Source: Halictus rubicundus (lineage: Eukaryota > Arthropoda > Insecta > Hymenoptera > Halictidae). From it: a DNA stretch of 64,000 nucleotides. Below the pieces are notes generated by a model that saw nothing but the letters and a program-made list of their open reading frames with translations, was not told where the DNA came from and did no database searches. The position numbers were made by a program, and so were the translations under genes. Positions 43,965 through 56,939 of this stretch are shown one piece after another (the stretch's first letter is position 1; every line of letters starts with the position of its first letter). The stretch spans positions 15,437,257-15,501,256 of the forward strand of contig NC_135156.1 of NCBI RefSeq assembly GCF_050948215.1, in the 5' to 3' direction.

Positions 43965-46010
43965 GATCAGAATGAAAATTTAGGTAGCAGAAACTAGACC
44001 TAATAAGACTGACATTTTTCTCCAGCATCTTAAACAATGAGATATACTTTTTATTAACGAGGTATGTTTTATTCGAAGCAGAGAGGTATTTGGAAAAATC
44101 GGAGTAGGATCAGAATGAAAATTTAGTTAGGATAAACTACCCCTAACAATATTGAGAACTTTCTCCAGCATCTTAAACAATAAAATATACTTTTTATCAA
44201 CGATGTATGTTTTATTCAAAGCAGAGAAGTACTTGGAAAAATCAGAGTAGGATCAGAATGAAAATTTAGTTAGGGAAAACTACCCCTAACAAGATCAAGA
44301 ATTTTCTCCGTCATCTCGAACAAAATATTCTTTTCAATAATGAAATAGATTTATTTTAAAGCAAAGAGCTGCTGGGAATTAGCTAGAAATCACAGTGGGA
44401 TCAGAATGAAAATTTAGTTAGGGGAAAGTACACCTCACAATATTGAGAACTTTCTCCAGCATCTTAAACAATAAAATATACTTTGTATCAACGATGTATG
44501 TTTTATTCCAAGCAGAGAAGTACTTGGAAAAATCAGAGTAGGATCAGAATGAAAATTTAGTTAGGGAAAACTACCCCTAACAAGATCAAGAATTTTCTCC
44601 GTCATCTCGAACAAAATATTCTTTTCAATAATGAAATAGATTTGTTTTAAAGCAAAGAGCTGCTGGGAATTAGCTAGAAATCACAGTGGGATCAGAATGA
44701 AAATTTAGTTAGGGGAAAGTACACCTCACAATATTGAGAACTTTCTCCAGCATCTTAAACAATAAAATATACTTTTTATCAACGATGTATGTTTTATTCG
44801 AAGCAGAGAGGTATTTGGAAAAATCAGAGTAGGATCAGAATGAAAATTTAGTTAGGGGAAAGTACCCCTAACAATATTGAGAACTTTCTCCAGCATCTTA
44901 AACAATAAAATATACTTTTTATCAACGATGTATGTTTTATTCAAAGCAGAGAAGTACTTGGAAAAATCAGAGTAGGATCAGAATGAAAATTTAGTTAGGG
45001 AAAACTACCCCTAACAAGATCAAGAATTTTCTCCGTCATCTCGAACAAAATATTCTTTTCAATAATGAAATAGGTTTGTTTTAAAGCAAAGAGCTGCTGG
45101 GAATTAGCTAGAAATCACAGTGGGATCAGAATGAAAATTTAGTTAGGGGAAAGTACCCCTCACAAGATTGAGAATTTTCTCCAGCATCTTAAACAATAAA
45201 ATATACTTTTTATGAACGAAGTGTGTTTTATTGAAAGCAGAGAGGTACTTGGAAAAATCAGAGTAGGATCAGAATGAAAATTTAGTTAGGATAAACTACC
45301 CCTAACAATATTGAGAACTTTCTCCAGCATCTTAAACAATAAAATGTACTTTTTATTAACGAAGTATGTTTTATTCAAAGCAGAGAAGTACTTGGAAAAA
45401 TCAGAGTAGGATCAGAATGAAAATTTAGTTAGGGAAAACTACCCCTAACAAGATCAAGAATTTTCTCCGTCATCTCGAACAAAATATTCTTTTCAATAAT
45501 GAAATAGATTTGTTTTAAAGCAAAGAGCTGCTGGGAATTAGCTAGAAATCACAGTGGGATCAGAATGAAAATTTAGTTAGGGGAAAGTACCCCTCACAAG
45601 ATTGAGAATTTTCTCCAGCATCTTAAAAAATAAAATATACTTTTTATGAACGAAGTGTGTTTTATTGAAAGCAGAGAGGTACTTGGAAAAATCAGAGTAG
45701 GATCAGAATGAAAATTTAGTTAGGATAAACTACCCCTAACAATATTGAGAACTTTCTCCAGCATCTTAAACAATAAAATGTACTTTTTATTAACGAAGTA
45801 TGTTTTATTCAAAGCAGAGAGGTACTTGGAAAAATCAGAGTAGGATCAGAATGAAAATTTAGGTAGGAGAAAGTACCCCAAACGAGATCAAGAATTTTCT
45901 CCAGCATCTTAAACAATAAAGTATTCTTTTCAATAATGAAGTAGATTTGTTTCGAAGCAAAGAGGTGCTTGGATTTTCCCAGAAATCGCAGCAGGATTCT
46001 AGGAGATGTT
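43965..46010. repeat. 142-148-bp satellite, 14 monomers, trimer higher-order units
   Basis: GATCAGAATGAAAATTTA starts monomers at 43965, 44108, 44251, 44399, 44542, 44690, 44833, 44976, 45124, 45267, 45410, 45558, 45701 and 45844. Two main types occur: one with CTCCAGCATCTTAAACAAT, the other with CTCCGTCATCTCGAACAA and GAGCTGCTGGGAATTAGC. From about 44833 they recur as trimers of 434 bp. Most monomers open with a short inverted repeat (GTTAGGGG..CCCCTAAC or variants). No open frame of note. Confidence 0.95.
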
Positions 46011-49000
46011 TTCTTCGAAGAAACTGTTTCTAACGAGGATGAAAATTTGTATTTCGAAGAGATGTTGTTCTCATTGGGGGAATGGGCGGTTGAGTGAGGA
46101 AAGGTGGCGATTAAAAAAATTGCCAGCCTCGAAATGTCACGTTTCTAAATCAGAAGATTGCTAGCTCGAGGCGTGCAGAGCACCTGGAGCCTCTTGGCGA
46201 GCTCATCTCGCGCGTTCCTCGAGTTCTCAATTTACACGCAACGTCCATCTCGGTAATCTCCTCCCCACGAACCCGCTCGTAGAACAACTCGCCGCTTCTC
46301 CGTAATCTCGAGGGTTCATTGCCGTGCCTAAATGAACGCCAACTTTGCGGTTTCTTTAATGAGCCATTCGGTGAACCGCTGGAATACGGCTGCGCCGAAA
46401 TTTCACATATTTTCCAGGGAATTGCGCAACAACCAACACACCCACACACCAAACACACTACCTTCATATTCGCCATCATCCTATGTTCTACTATCGCGAT
46501 TACCGAATATTGCAATTTATGCATCCATGGCGAAAACGAGATGGTGCCATTTAAAACACTGAAGAAATTGAAACAGTCCAAAAACGTATATTATTTTCAA
46601 TTTATCGAGACAGTTACGGAAAACAAGAAATTGCAATCTGTATTCTGCTTCTTGCAAATTGATCCAAACAATTTTTATTTCGCGTAAAGATCCACTGCAT
46701 AATCGTGACCGTAGCCTTTTCTGTTTAATTCTGATTTTTCAACAACCATTTGCAGGAGTATCAACTCCTTAATTTTATCTATACTAAGTACGTAAACTGT
46801 TCTAGTCGATTTAAAACAATTTTAAAACAATTTAAAACAGACTCCGAATAAGTAGCATCTTCTGTGCATCATTTTCGAAGAAGGAATTTATTTGAAATTA
46901 ATTGTGCACCTCTCTATCGTACTGATCTTTTTCCGAAATGAGGGACAGGTAAGAGGTGAACGCAGCAGTTTCTTCGTGCATCTTTTCCAGACGATGGCAA
47001 AGGGAAAATATTATTAATTTCCATTAAACGTTTCGTTCGAGCGTGGCTCATGCATCAGTAAACTCTACAGGTGCCCGAGCTCCACGGTCTAATAATATTA
47101 AATATCATTGCTCGACCCAATTTTATACGGTATGCATAATAGAAATGGCAAAGTACGTATTTCAGTGCATGATGGCGCGAGCGGCACGCCAATGTATACG
47201 CGCAAGTTGAAAATTAAGCGACGTATATGTTCTAGCGTGGGAGTCGACGTGTTAATGTACTATGTTTATTCTGAAAACAGGGTTTCTATCTTCCTGACTT
47301 CAGCAGGAGTTAATCCGGAATTTCTGGAAAATGCGAGGTTCCGTCGGACCGCAGGCTCTCGAGGAAATTCGAAAAACAATTTCCAAAACTCCCCAAAGAA
47401 ATCACAAATTACAAAAATTCTTGTAACTGTAAAATCCCTGTCATTTGAAATTACAAAATTCTTTCTAGCTCAAATTAATTTTTCTTTAAATTCTGCTTCC
47501 TACGACATCGTACTTGACACACATTCGCAGCTATAAAATTCACTGCCTATCATTCCAACTGAGTAACACGTAACACACTAACACATTAACCAGCAGCAAT
47601 AATTTTTCCTAATTTTTGAAAAGTCAACTCACCCTCAGAAACCTAATTTAGTTTCGTTTAGGATTATTATATAAAATATGATTTTTAGGCTTCCCTTTGG
47701 TGCAGCACAATTATTGAAAATCCTATTAATAGGATTCAGTCAATAATTATACGGTAGACTATCGTTCAAGGCGATCAAAAAATAATTTAAAATGGCTGTA
47801 CGTTATGCGACAGTAAATTTGCAAGTAAACGAATAAAAGACCTGTTTAAAAACACTGTACTGTTTCTAGCCTATCCCGTCTAAAGGTCGAAACACCGTGG
47901 GTCGACAAATGACCAAATCTCTTGGCAGAATTTTTCGAAAAATGCACCGCGCCGGGTAAATTCGAACGGGGAAAGCCGACAGCTCGCGGAAGCGGCGCGG
48001 GTTCGACGGACGCGGAAAGTTCGCGGACAAATCGCGAAACGTCGTGCTCCGGCTGGATGCGGTTTCACGGACTTGCCGCCGTTTCCGGAATGCCGTGGCC
48101 GCGGCGGTCTGCGAATGTCGAAAGGCATATTGGGACGCGGGTCGTCCGCGGACTTGCGGTTTCAGCCGCGTCGGCTCCGATATGCGGACGTTTGCCAGCC
48201 GGTAATGGAAAAAGTTTGACGCGCGTTCCGTTTCGGTCATTTTCCCCGCTCGTCCCGCAGTCCATCGCCGAGCAGCAGATTTTTCCGAGACACCGTGGAT
48301 CTTGTAACGCGAAACAATTTATTTTCTATCGCAGTTGACCTTGAGTGACCTTCAATGACTTTCGCGACAATTCAATGTATTCGTCTTGGCAACCCACTGT
48401 CGAAATGTCAATAAAGAACCATGCAGTTCAAAAAGAAAATATAGATGACCTTCGTATCTCCTTGACCCCTCTACCTACAAGAAAAAAATGGTAACACCAG
48501 ATTATGAGAACCTCGATGCCAAGTTTTCTTCTAAATTCTAAAGCAAGCGATTTATTCGGGTGACCTGTTTTAAACCCCCCCCCCCTGAATGTTTTGTGCT
48601 TGGTAGATAGGTTTCGATATGATTATTAGCCTGAGGATTGTTACGGGAGACTACCGTGAACCACGAGATTACGTACGTCACACATCTATCTATAACGGTG
48701 CTAATGAACTTGTTGAACATTATCGCGTCTCAACTATCATTCCGCGGAAAAGCGCCGATAACTTCCCGTCGACGAATCATCGCGCTATCGTCGGAAGTAG
48801 AGCAATTCGAGCTATCCGTGGAATATTAACCGTTGCGGTTATCTTGCGTGGGTAATTTAATATAATCGGTCGATTCGGTAATTAAGCCAGGCTTCGATCA
48901 ATAGCGACGACAACTGTCGCCTGTCCAACTCTCTTTTTTCTCTCTCGCTCTCTCCGGAAACGGAGAGCTTCTAACCGAGAGAATCAGCGACCGCCAGTAA

Positions 49001-49561
49001 ACACACCCTGACATTTCTACCGGCTATTTGCATAATTGCGCGGGCGCACGTTGCCCATAACTATCGCCCACGCTCGCGATAACTGCATCTCGTGGTAACC
49101 ATGGCCCCCGCGGAGCACAGCACCCTCGGTTGCCATAGCTTCTCGTCCACGTCGGACCCCGCAATGATGCCATCGGGTCATCTGAAAATTGCTCCTACGC
49201 AGCTACACAACGACCAGCCGCACTCCACCCTCTACTTTCAGGGCTGCGCTCGCAAACTATGGCGTTAGCTGTGTCAGCACACCGTACTTTGCCCGGACTC
49301 ACCCCCCGTGAAGTTGTGCCCTCCACTCTCCCCGATTTATTGCTTCGCCGAGAAATCGGTTAATCTTCACGCTTCTCGGTTGCTTCTTTCCTAACAGACT
49401 TGACATCCTCGAGCAACACGAGCAACAGTCTTATTGTTTCCCAAACGGTCGTTTCAATAACCGCATTAACCTCGGCGCGGTTGTCCGCAACTCTACCTCT
49501 CAGGGACGGCGCGGCTATCCGCGGATGGCACAAAAGCCACTATAGTGGTCCGTACCGTTCG
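46011..49561. other. Unassigned, mostly plain sequence
   Basis: No gene is recognised; frames at 46319-46687 and 47108-47536 lack domains. GGGACAG/GTAAGAGG near 46949 is a plus-strand donor without an exon. ATTTGCATAAT near 49027 is a POU-type octamer. A poly-C run lies at 48577-48586. The DR4 site is listed separately. Confidence 0.35.
48336..48351 (-). promoter_or_regulatory. Perfect DR4 nuclear-receptor element
   Basis: The minus strand reads AGGTCACTCAAGGTCA: two perfect AGGTCA half-sites in direct repeat with a 4-bp spacer. The second half-site has the TCA extension (TCAAGGTCA) known for FTZ-F1/ERR-type monomer binding. DR4 elements are known targets of RXR/USP heterodimers. Further half-sites are TGACCTTCG near 48449 and TTGACC near 48468. 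Activity is inference. Confidence 0.5.
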
Positions 49562-50093
49562 AACCGACGCTTTCCACGGAAGCCACTATAGTGGCGCACA
49601 GTGGGCAATTTGGACAAAATCGGATTCAAAATCAAGGAACATTCGATAGGAATGAGGTAGAGCGATGCAATTTTTTGGAAATGAAAGCTGCAACTTTGTA
49701 GAATATGGGAAAAATAGGGAGATCATTACCATCGAATCATTTCAACGAAAAAATGACTTCATTAGTTTTTGTCCCAAAAATCTGTTTCTTGCAAAATCCT
49801 GAGGTCGTAGACAAATTTTGAGACCAGATTTGAAATCAGCGTGAAAAAATCTCTGGGAAACGATGTGTAGCATGTTAAAGAAAAATTTTTTCCGCGTGTG
49901 GTATTGGAAAAACTAAAATTTTCTTGAATTTGTGCGCGTTTAACGAATTTTCTCGAGGTTAACAAACGCTCGTACCACAATCTCTCTATTTTTCCGATAT
50001 TCTACAAAGTTGCAGCTTCCATTTCCAAAAAATTTCATCGCTCTACCTCATTCCGACAAACCGACGCTTTCCACGGAAGCCACTATAGTGGCG
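49562..50093. repeat. Direct repeats with GCCACTATAGTGGC palindromes around a MITE
   Basis: CCGACGCTTTCCACGGAAGC followed by CACTATAGTGGCG occurs at 49564-49597 and 50060-50093 without a mismatch. Each holds the 14-bp perfect palindrome GCCACTATAGTGGC, and a near copy (13 of 14 bases) lies at 49535-49548. A 406-bp element separates the two long repeats. Confidence 0.8.
49649..50054. mobile_element. Long-TIR MITE, 406 bp
   Basis: The terminal inverted repeats are about 74 bp with about four mismatches. They start GGAATGAGGTAGAGCGATG and contain AGCTGCAACTTTGTAGAATA. No convincing target duplication is seen and no coding capacity remains. The high end similarity suggests a fairly recent element. 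Superfamily unknown. Confidence 0.8.
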
Positions 50094-53000
50094 TACCTTC
50101 TGTGTCTCTTGCAATCGACCGCAGAGACTGTTTATCTCGCACAAAGATCCGTAGTCCAAGTGATCGAAGAGAAGCCACTCGCGTGGTCAACGATTTTATA
50201 ATCGATTGGAGGAGTCTGTTTCGTCGATAAACGGGACGAGAAGATGTTACGACTGATGTGTAATATTTTGTCCGCCGAGTGGCACGCGTTCGGACAAAGT
50301 TGGAGTTAATCCGTGGGTTTCGGAGCGATCGAGGGACACCTCCGATTTCTGGATCCCGGAGCAAATGGGGCCCACGGAGTCGGGGCCACGCGTTGCTCGT
50401 CGCGCAGACCAAACCCGAAATTGAATGTTCGTCGCACGTGCGATCCTGTCAGGAAGTTTCCTGCGAAGGATAAGACGGTCTTCCCCGGTCGGACCGAGCT
50501 CTCGACGTCCTCCGTGACTCGGTCCGTTGAAATAACTCGATCGAGAATTCCGCGGAAAACTTTCCTACGGGGTATAGGGGTGGGGGTAGCAAAACTGCTA
50601 ACTCTCTCTCTCTCTCTTCCTCTTTCGCGACCAGAGGATGAAGAGAGAGAGGAGACGAAGCGCAACCGAAATACCAGCCCTTGGAATTCGTCGAAACGAC
50701 TGCTACGGGAGTAGTCGATTAGTTAACGGGCTTCGTAACGGATTAGCGAGTTCGCCGAGACCTGTTAAGGATCAACGAGTTTCCGAGATCCGCTCGGCTC
50801 CGCTCGCGGAAAATCTGCTAATGTCACCGTGGCAGGGCGGCCGAGCGATCTCCTCGCGAAAGTCCTCGGCGAAACAGCTCGAACGGCGCGCGCCGGAACT
50901 CGCGGAATTCCGAAAATCTCGACCGGGTTCGCAACAGGCTGCGTTAATTGCGAGCCTCCGACCAGAATCCGTCGCCGTTTCCAGCGCGACGGCTCCCAGA
51001 CTTTCGAAATCTTCCGATTCACGACCGTTCAACGTCGTCGATAAAATTGTCGTTGCGAAGAAATCTGATCATGGGAATAACGATCGTTCGATAAATTTAT
51101 GAAACCATCTCGAGAGGCAGGGAACGCTTTAACGATCGCGTGCCTTGACGGATCAATTTGATAGCCATTAATCGTGGCCGAGGATTAGCAGCGGAGGCAG
51201 TCGGACTAGCGGAAGTCGATCGCGTTTGCACGAAACGCGAAGCCCTCCTTCGCGAGAGAATAATTTATTCTCACCTGTTCCGGTATTCCCTTTCCGGGCC
51301 CTTAGGGATAACAGAGCGTGTGTACTCGCGTACGATGCGTGCGCCACCGTTCATAAATCATTGGGGACGCGACCGCGCCGAAGAAACTCCTAAACGCGAC
51401 GCAGATGGATACTCCTTGAACTATATATTGCCAGCTTCTTACGTTCTCGCGGCTGACAAAATATGGCAAAATATGCGACTACTTTAAGTTGCGAGAAAAC
51501 GTAACATAACGTTATAACAATCCATGAATTTTCTATCAGAATATCTGCATTCATATTCAACAAAAGGCTACCTAGCATTAAACGGAATGTAAGACCGAGA
51601 CTTAATATAGTCTCGAACAGTATCAAACCGCAACGTGTCTCGAATCCACCCCGAGAACCACTAAATGCAAAAATATGATTTCTGAGGTGCAATAAAACGA
51701 CGCGAACAATTGTCCGGGGCGATCTCGTATGCACCCATAATCCTCCGGGAGCCCATCAAACCTGGCCATCTCGCAGCTGCAACGGTTCCGGAGAGCAACT
51801 TTTGAAATCAAACGGAGCTGCTCGCTCGATCTTCAGCGCTCTGGATCAAAACGATTACGATCGCGGTGGCTCGTAAAGCGGCTCGTAACCTCGCAACACG
51901 CGGGTCGGTTCCGGTTTCCGGGACGACGCTCAGCGGAAAAGTGCGTTGCAACTTGCTGGAATTAATTTTCGCCGCGCCGGAAGTGAACGCGCCGCTGAAC
52001 TCGTCGAGGATCCTGCGGAGTCACAACTAGAATCTGCACGGTTAAATTTGCACGAGTGAGATCGATTCTCTTCCGAACACTCGCGAGTGATGGTCCCGAA
52101 CCGGGAAAATCAAAAAAATTTTGGGTAACTGTAAATTTAACCGTGCACTCGCACGTATACTGTAATACAGTACAGTGGTAATTATTTTACCCCGTCCTTT
52201 CTTGACTCCTGACATTTTGAGTTATTTTGCGGTTACAGTGACCCCTTCTTTGTGGTCCGCAATTTTTTCGAGGAAGAAACAGTCGAGTTTGATATCGATT
52301 TATAGGAGATTAATGACGCAGAAGAAGAAAGTCGCGTGGGCGTTCGAAACCGCGTCTCGCTCGCCACGATATAAGGGTCGTGACGAGTGAAAAGGACGAG
52401 GAGGAAGGGCGAAGGTCTGCGGTTCGAACAAATGCGATAGGAAATTTGCATTTGCGGGTCACGCGGCGGGGAACGAGCCGCGAGGAAGACGCCGCGCGGC
52501 AAATAAAAGAGAGAGAGAGAGAGAGAGGGGCGGGCACCGCGAAACCGCATTCTTCTTGCCCCCTGGATACGCTCTTGATAAAATGGGATACGGGATTTGC
52601 ATGGTATTTTCCTCGGGGCGGTTTCTCATTTGCCGGCGAGAACCATTTGACTGCGTCTTGCCGGCCCGGGCGGGCTCGCGCAGATTTTCCTGCCGATTTT
52701 TCAGCCCCCCCCCCCCCCCCCGTATCGATCTCGCAAATCGATGGTGGCTGCGCGATTTTCAGATTCAATTCCGAGGCGTATCCGCTTGTTGACGGGCGTG
52801 TTTGTCGGGACGAAGAAAACCAGTCGGGCGACTGATTTATTTCTGTCTTCAACCCTTTACGATCTAATTCCACGGTTTCGGATTAAAACCATTATTTAAT
52901 TCTAGATACGCCTCGACGGAAAATCAAATAATTTGCATTGCCTCGTAATCGATGTGAAACGATCAGATTGCTATTGTATGGGGTATTTTATGACGCAAAG

Positions 53001-53979
53001 TTAAAAGTAAATGATCAAGTTTCGAGACCGAAACGAAGAGTTTGAATGCCTTTCTTTTTTATCAATATTTAACAATTATTTCCGGTTAAACTGTTCAAAT
53101 TTCTGCATTGGGATTTTACAACCACATTTATGGGTATTTGACGTACCCGTATAATTTTTAGTAAGCGAAAATAATGAAAATTGTAGGAGCTATATATTTT
53201 TTTATAGAGTACGTTTTTTGAAGAGAAGTGTGCCGACGACTGTTACCACGATTCCGGTCTTCCTACCGATCGAAAATAAGATGAACCAAAGTAGACGATC
53301 TTGATTATTTACGAAATGGCGGCATTCACTCCGGACTAGCTCGAACGTTTCCTATAACAGTTCATGTTCGAGGTCCGTTGTTTTTTCGAGAGCGAGGGGC
53401 CTGGCATTCCAGGGCCCCGTTTCAGTGGCAACGATCGCTCCAACAATCCACAAAAGCGCTCTGTTATTTGTTGCTCTCTCGCGGCAAACGTCGGCCAGCC
53501 GGTCTGCGAAATTCGTCAGAAAGTGGCGGCTAACTAACCGTGAACGTTGCACGCGAACCAATCCCGGCGAGCTTCGGGGACTGGTGTGCGCACGACCGCC
53601 CCTCTCATCCTCTTCATCTCGCGCTTCTCGGAAGGTCGAATCGTTTTCGATGGCTCGCGAGACGAGAAGAACGAGGATATTCGTCTCCGAGACGTTTCTC
53701 CGCCAGCGGGAGCACCTCCGTTCCGAGAGTCGCCGAATCGCTGCTACGTTTCCGTCCTCTGCGATCGCGAATCGAAAATTCTGGACGATCCAGTCGGGCA
53801 CCGGACGTACAAATTCGTATCGATCAGAGCGGATCCGAAAAGCATTGGTACACCCTCGTAAAATCTCGTAACAATAAATAGTAAACTTCTAAACTCTTCT
53901 CAAAGCTTGGAACCTCCGAGCAATTCGCGATTCGTCGTAAATTCGGAAACTCGTGTCGTCGTCGAAGTACTACGATTTG
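50094..53979. other. Unassigned, CpG-rich with homopolymers
   Basis: Frames on both strands (50083-51487, 52233-52873, 53352-53881) overlap and lack domains. GGAACAG/GTGAGAATA near 51272 on the minus strand is a good donor without an exon. There is a GA run at 52508-52526 and a C-run at 52705-52720. Confidence 0.35.
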
Positions 53980-54500
53980 CAGCGTTTATGAAAACGTCGA
54001 CAAATTTTTCTCGTCAACGAATTTAACGTGGATTTGAAGATTGAGGCTCCCTCTCTTTCCGACGACACCTTAAAAATTGATCTACGATTTTTTTTTTGGT
54101 CGATTTATGGGACGAAAATGAGGTACCGGAAAGGGGGATGCAGCAGGCGACGACCGGGTCACTTTTTACCCGCGTCACGTTTTTCCTCGTACCGCTGTTT
54201 CAGAAAATCCTACTTTACGAAACTTGTAATCCGATTTCTAGATCAGAAATCAACATTCTATCAGGATACACGCTTTTCCTCGAAGAAGCCACGGATTGAA
54301 ACGTCTCTGAAAAATGTTTCCCATGACCGAGTCGGTATAGATTTCAAGATTGGAGGCTTCCCTTCGCAACGACACCCTGAAACTTGACGTACGATTTCTT
54401 TCCGGTCGATTTCTCGCCTTGATTTCGATCGTCGCGACGCTATACCGCACGCACCGATGACCATTCTCTCCGCAGGAAAAGCCACGGATATTTTTCCGGG
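53980..54500. repeat. Degenerate two-copy duplication, about 309 bp
   Basis: GATTTGAAGATTGAGGCTCC at 54031 and GATTTCAAGATTGGAGGCTT at 54340 start aligned blocks that share CGACACC, TACGATTT and GGTCGATTT. Both copies are old and diverged. Frames at 54028-54485 are not supported. Confidence 0.6.
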
Positions 54501-55269
54501 GAAGAAGTTCGAGATCTCGAGGAGCCGAAACGACGGGGGGTGGCTTCTATCCTCTTAGGGTGACCCTCGAAACCGCTTTTCGCCGGTGTCCCGGTCAAAG
54601 GGGAGTTGAGAATCGTCGGAAGAATTCGCGTCAGACGACCGCCTGTCATCGTCCTCTCTTCGTCGAGAGAACGCGAACGGTTCTCTCTCGTCGGTGCATT
54701 AGAGCGATCGACTTTGCTCGAAATAGGGGATGATACAGATGGAGGACCGTTCCCCGACATTGTCCGAAAGGGGTTGCAGGGAGGGCGAGATGGTGGTGGT
54801 GCGCGCCAAGGAATTCCGGCTTTGTGCGATTTTCCGAGCGAGACCCGGCCAAAACTCGGGCAAACAGACCGAACTATTTAAGCGTCGAACGTTTCCGCCG
54901 TCGCCGAACGGAAAATTAAATTCCCGTTTAATTGAAATTGGATTACAAACCCCGGGTCGGCAACGAAATGGCTGGAACACACCGGGAGAAATTGATGTTG
55001 CGTCATCGGCCGAGCAACGGCGCGCGCCGGGACTAATCAACGCTGCGGGACACGCTTTGTCCACGGTTGTCTCTTTTAATCAGCGAATTAAAAATTCACG
55101 CCGCCCGAATTTCGACGACGATACCTCCGCGACTTTCGGCACATTTGCCGGATCGATTTCGCGCTCCACGAACTTCAAACAGTTGCTTTTGCACTGACGA
55201 ACAGTGTATTTTGGGAAATTACGCTGTACACGTCGACAACGATCTCTGGAAGAGTTTCATTCACTGAGA
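54501..55269. other. Unassigned, CpG-rich
   Basis: Open frames on both strands (54440-55197) overlap fully and show no domain. No repeat is recognised. Confidence 0.35.
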
Positions 55270-55477
55270 TACAGTGTTTACTCTATATATGTCGCCAACG
55301 CCTGGGCGATAAACGTCGCGGAATTATCCCCCCTGCCGCGGTGTGTACCCCGTGAGGGACCAAAAAGCTCGAGAGACCCCGAATGCCGTGTGGATCAAAG
55401 AATAGTATCTCCTATACGATATATGTCCGTGGCTGGACCCGTATTCTGGACATACATCGAGTAAACATTGCATTAGT
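55270..55477. mobile_element. Tc1-like MITE, copy 2
   Basis: The ends TACAGTGTTTACTC and, inverted, TGCAATGTTTACTC are inverted repeats with CTATATATGTC and CGATGTATGTC next to them. The whole is the reverse of 30995-31166, with extra sequence in this copy. CAGTG ends beside TA are typical of Tc1-type elements (family knowledge). No coding capacity. Confidence 0.7.
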
Positions 55478-55604
55478 CCACTGTGGGTTTTATGCATTTA
55501 CTAAACGAATTGAATGAAGTTTTTATATTTATTTTTCGACTTGTTAAAATCACTAAAAGAGAAAATGCATTATCGGTTAACTCCTGTTTCTTACAATCGA
55601 CTCG

Positions 55605-55697
55605 GACAATTTCGGAATGAATTTTTATAGTTTCGATAATGGTGAAATAGAAATGTTGAGACCGATCTGTTTGACCGGGCACAGGTTTAGTGTCGGG
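55605..55697. mobile_element. Fragment of TTAA MITE (family 5)
   Basis: CGGAATGAATTTTTATAGTT, then TCGATAATGGTGAAAT and CAGGTTTAGTGT, matches the right half of the elements at 56940 and 59182. The left half is not recognisable and the end motif is damaged. Confidence 0.5.
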
Positions 55698-55700
55698 GAT

Positions 55701-56939
55701 AGCGCACACGTGCTATCGTTTCGGGCAACGGTGTAGAGCATGATACCGACGACGTAGAATTTTGTCGAATATGATGTGGATCAAGGAGAGAATAAAGATT
55801 CCCGTGGGACGTGGAAAAATGCGAGATTTATCGGCTGGCGTCCTGGCGGACACCTACGCCCGTCTCCTCGAGCGTCCGGCGCAAGAACGTCCAATAAACG
55901 TCCCGAATGGACGTCGCGAGCTCGCAAAAAACCTTGGACGTCTCCGTATGCCGTGTGCGGAGGACGACGATCAATCTTCGACGGCGACGAGCCGCTCGAA
56001 AGAAACCCGACGAAGGTAAAGGCCGGTTCGCACCAGCTCTCGGGGTTAACGCGATACCTCGAGGCTCGAGGCTCGAGGCTCGAGGTCGACTTCAGTCTCG
56101 TTCCAGGATTCAAAAGCCCACCATTTCGCCCGGTTCGAAAATTGGACTTTTATCTCGCAGGGAACTCCTACGCCCTTTTCCACCTCGAAGCTGCGCTCTT
56201 ACAGGCTTTCGGCCCTTACACGGATCGAATTCGCGTTTTCACGGAACCTTCTTGTAAAAATCATTATTCTCACTCGGTCAACCGGAAATCCCGGCCAGTC
56301 CGCCTCCTCGAGAGACAATTCAACCCAAATAGTCGTGAAAAGTGCTGTTCCGAAGAATTCAGGGAATAAAACATGATTCGCCAAGTTTCTAAGTGGCTCC
56401 CTCTCTCTCTCTCTCTCTCTTTCTCATTCTCGGTGTCTCTATTCGAGAAGTACTTTGTTACCTTTCAACAAAGTTCTCCGGAGCTGTCTCGAGTGACGAA
56501 AGCTTAAACGCGCTTCTCTGCTTTCCCTCGGGCCTCGACAGACAATATTAGCGAGAACACTGTGAACGTAGAGATTGTCTAAAATTAAATAAAATTAAAT
56601 AAACTGTCTAAGAGAAAATAAAAGATTCCAAGTAATTACGAAATCATGTGTAACTGCAAATAGAGCCTGTTCGTGGCCCTCTCTCGCTGTAGTCGCGCCG
56701 TTCCGCCATATTTGGCCAGTGGAGGGGGACTGTAGGTCACGCCCCTGACCCCTGTTACTTGGTGGGGGACACGCGACTATAACGAGAGAAGGCCCAGAAG
56801 AGAGTTTAACATTGCTCGTGAATTCTCTCTATCTCTGGATGACATTGGACACTATGAAGGACAATCTAGTCAATTGGAAGGTACGATTATAACGAGAGAG
56901 GGTCTGCAAGAAGTTCAGAAATTGTATATGATGCTATAG
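55701..56939. other. Unassigned; CT run and GGCTCGA repeats
   Basis: A plus frame from 55762 reaches CGAAG/GTAAAGG near 56015, a donor-like site, but it has no domain and is equally open in other phases. Four tandem copies of CTCGAGG lie at 56058-56085. A CT run lies at 56400-56422. No gene is recognised. Confidence 0.35.

Noticed and set aside
55762..56019. Plus frame ending at a GTAAAG donor-like site
   Set aside because: No recognised domain, no acceptor or promoter signal, and two other phases are open over the same bases.
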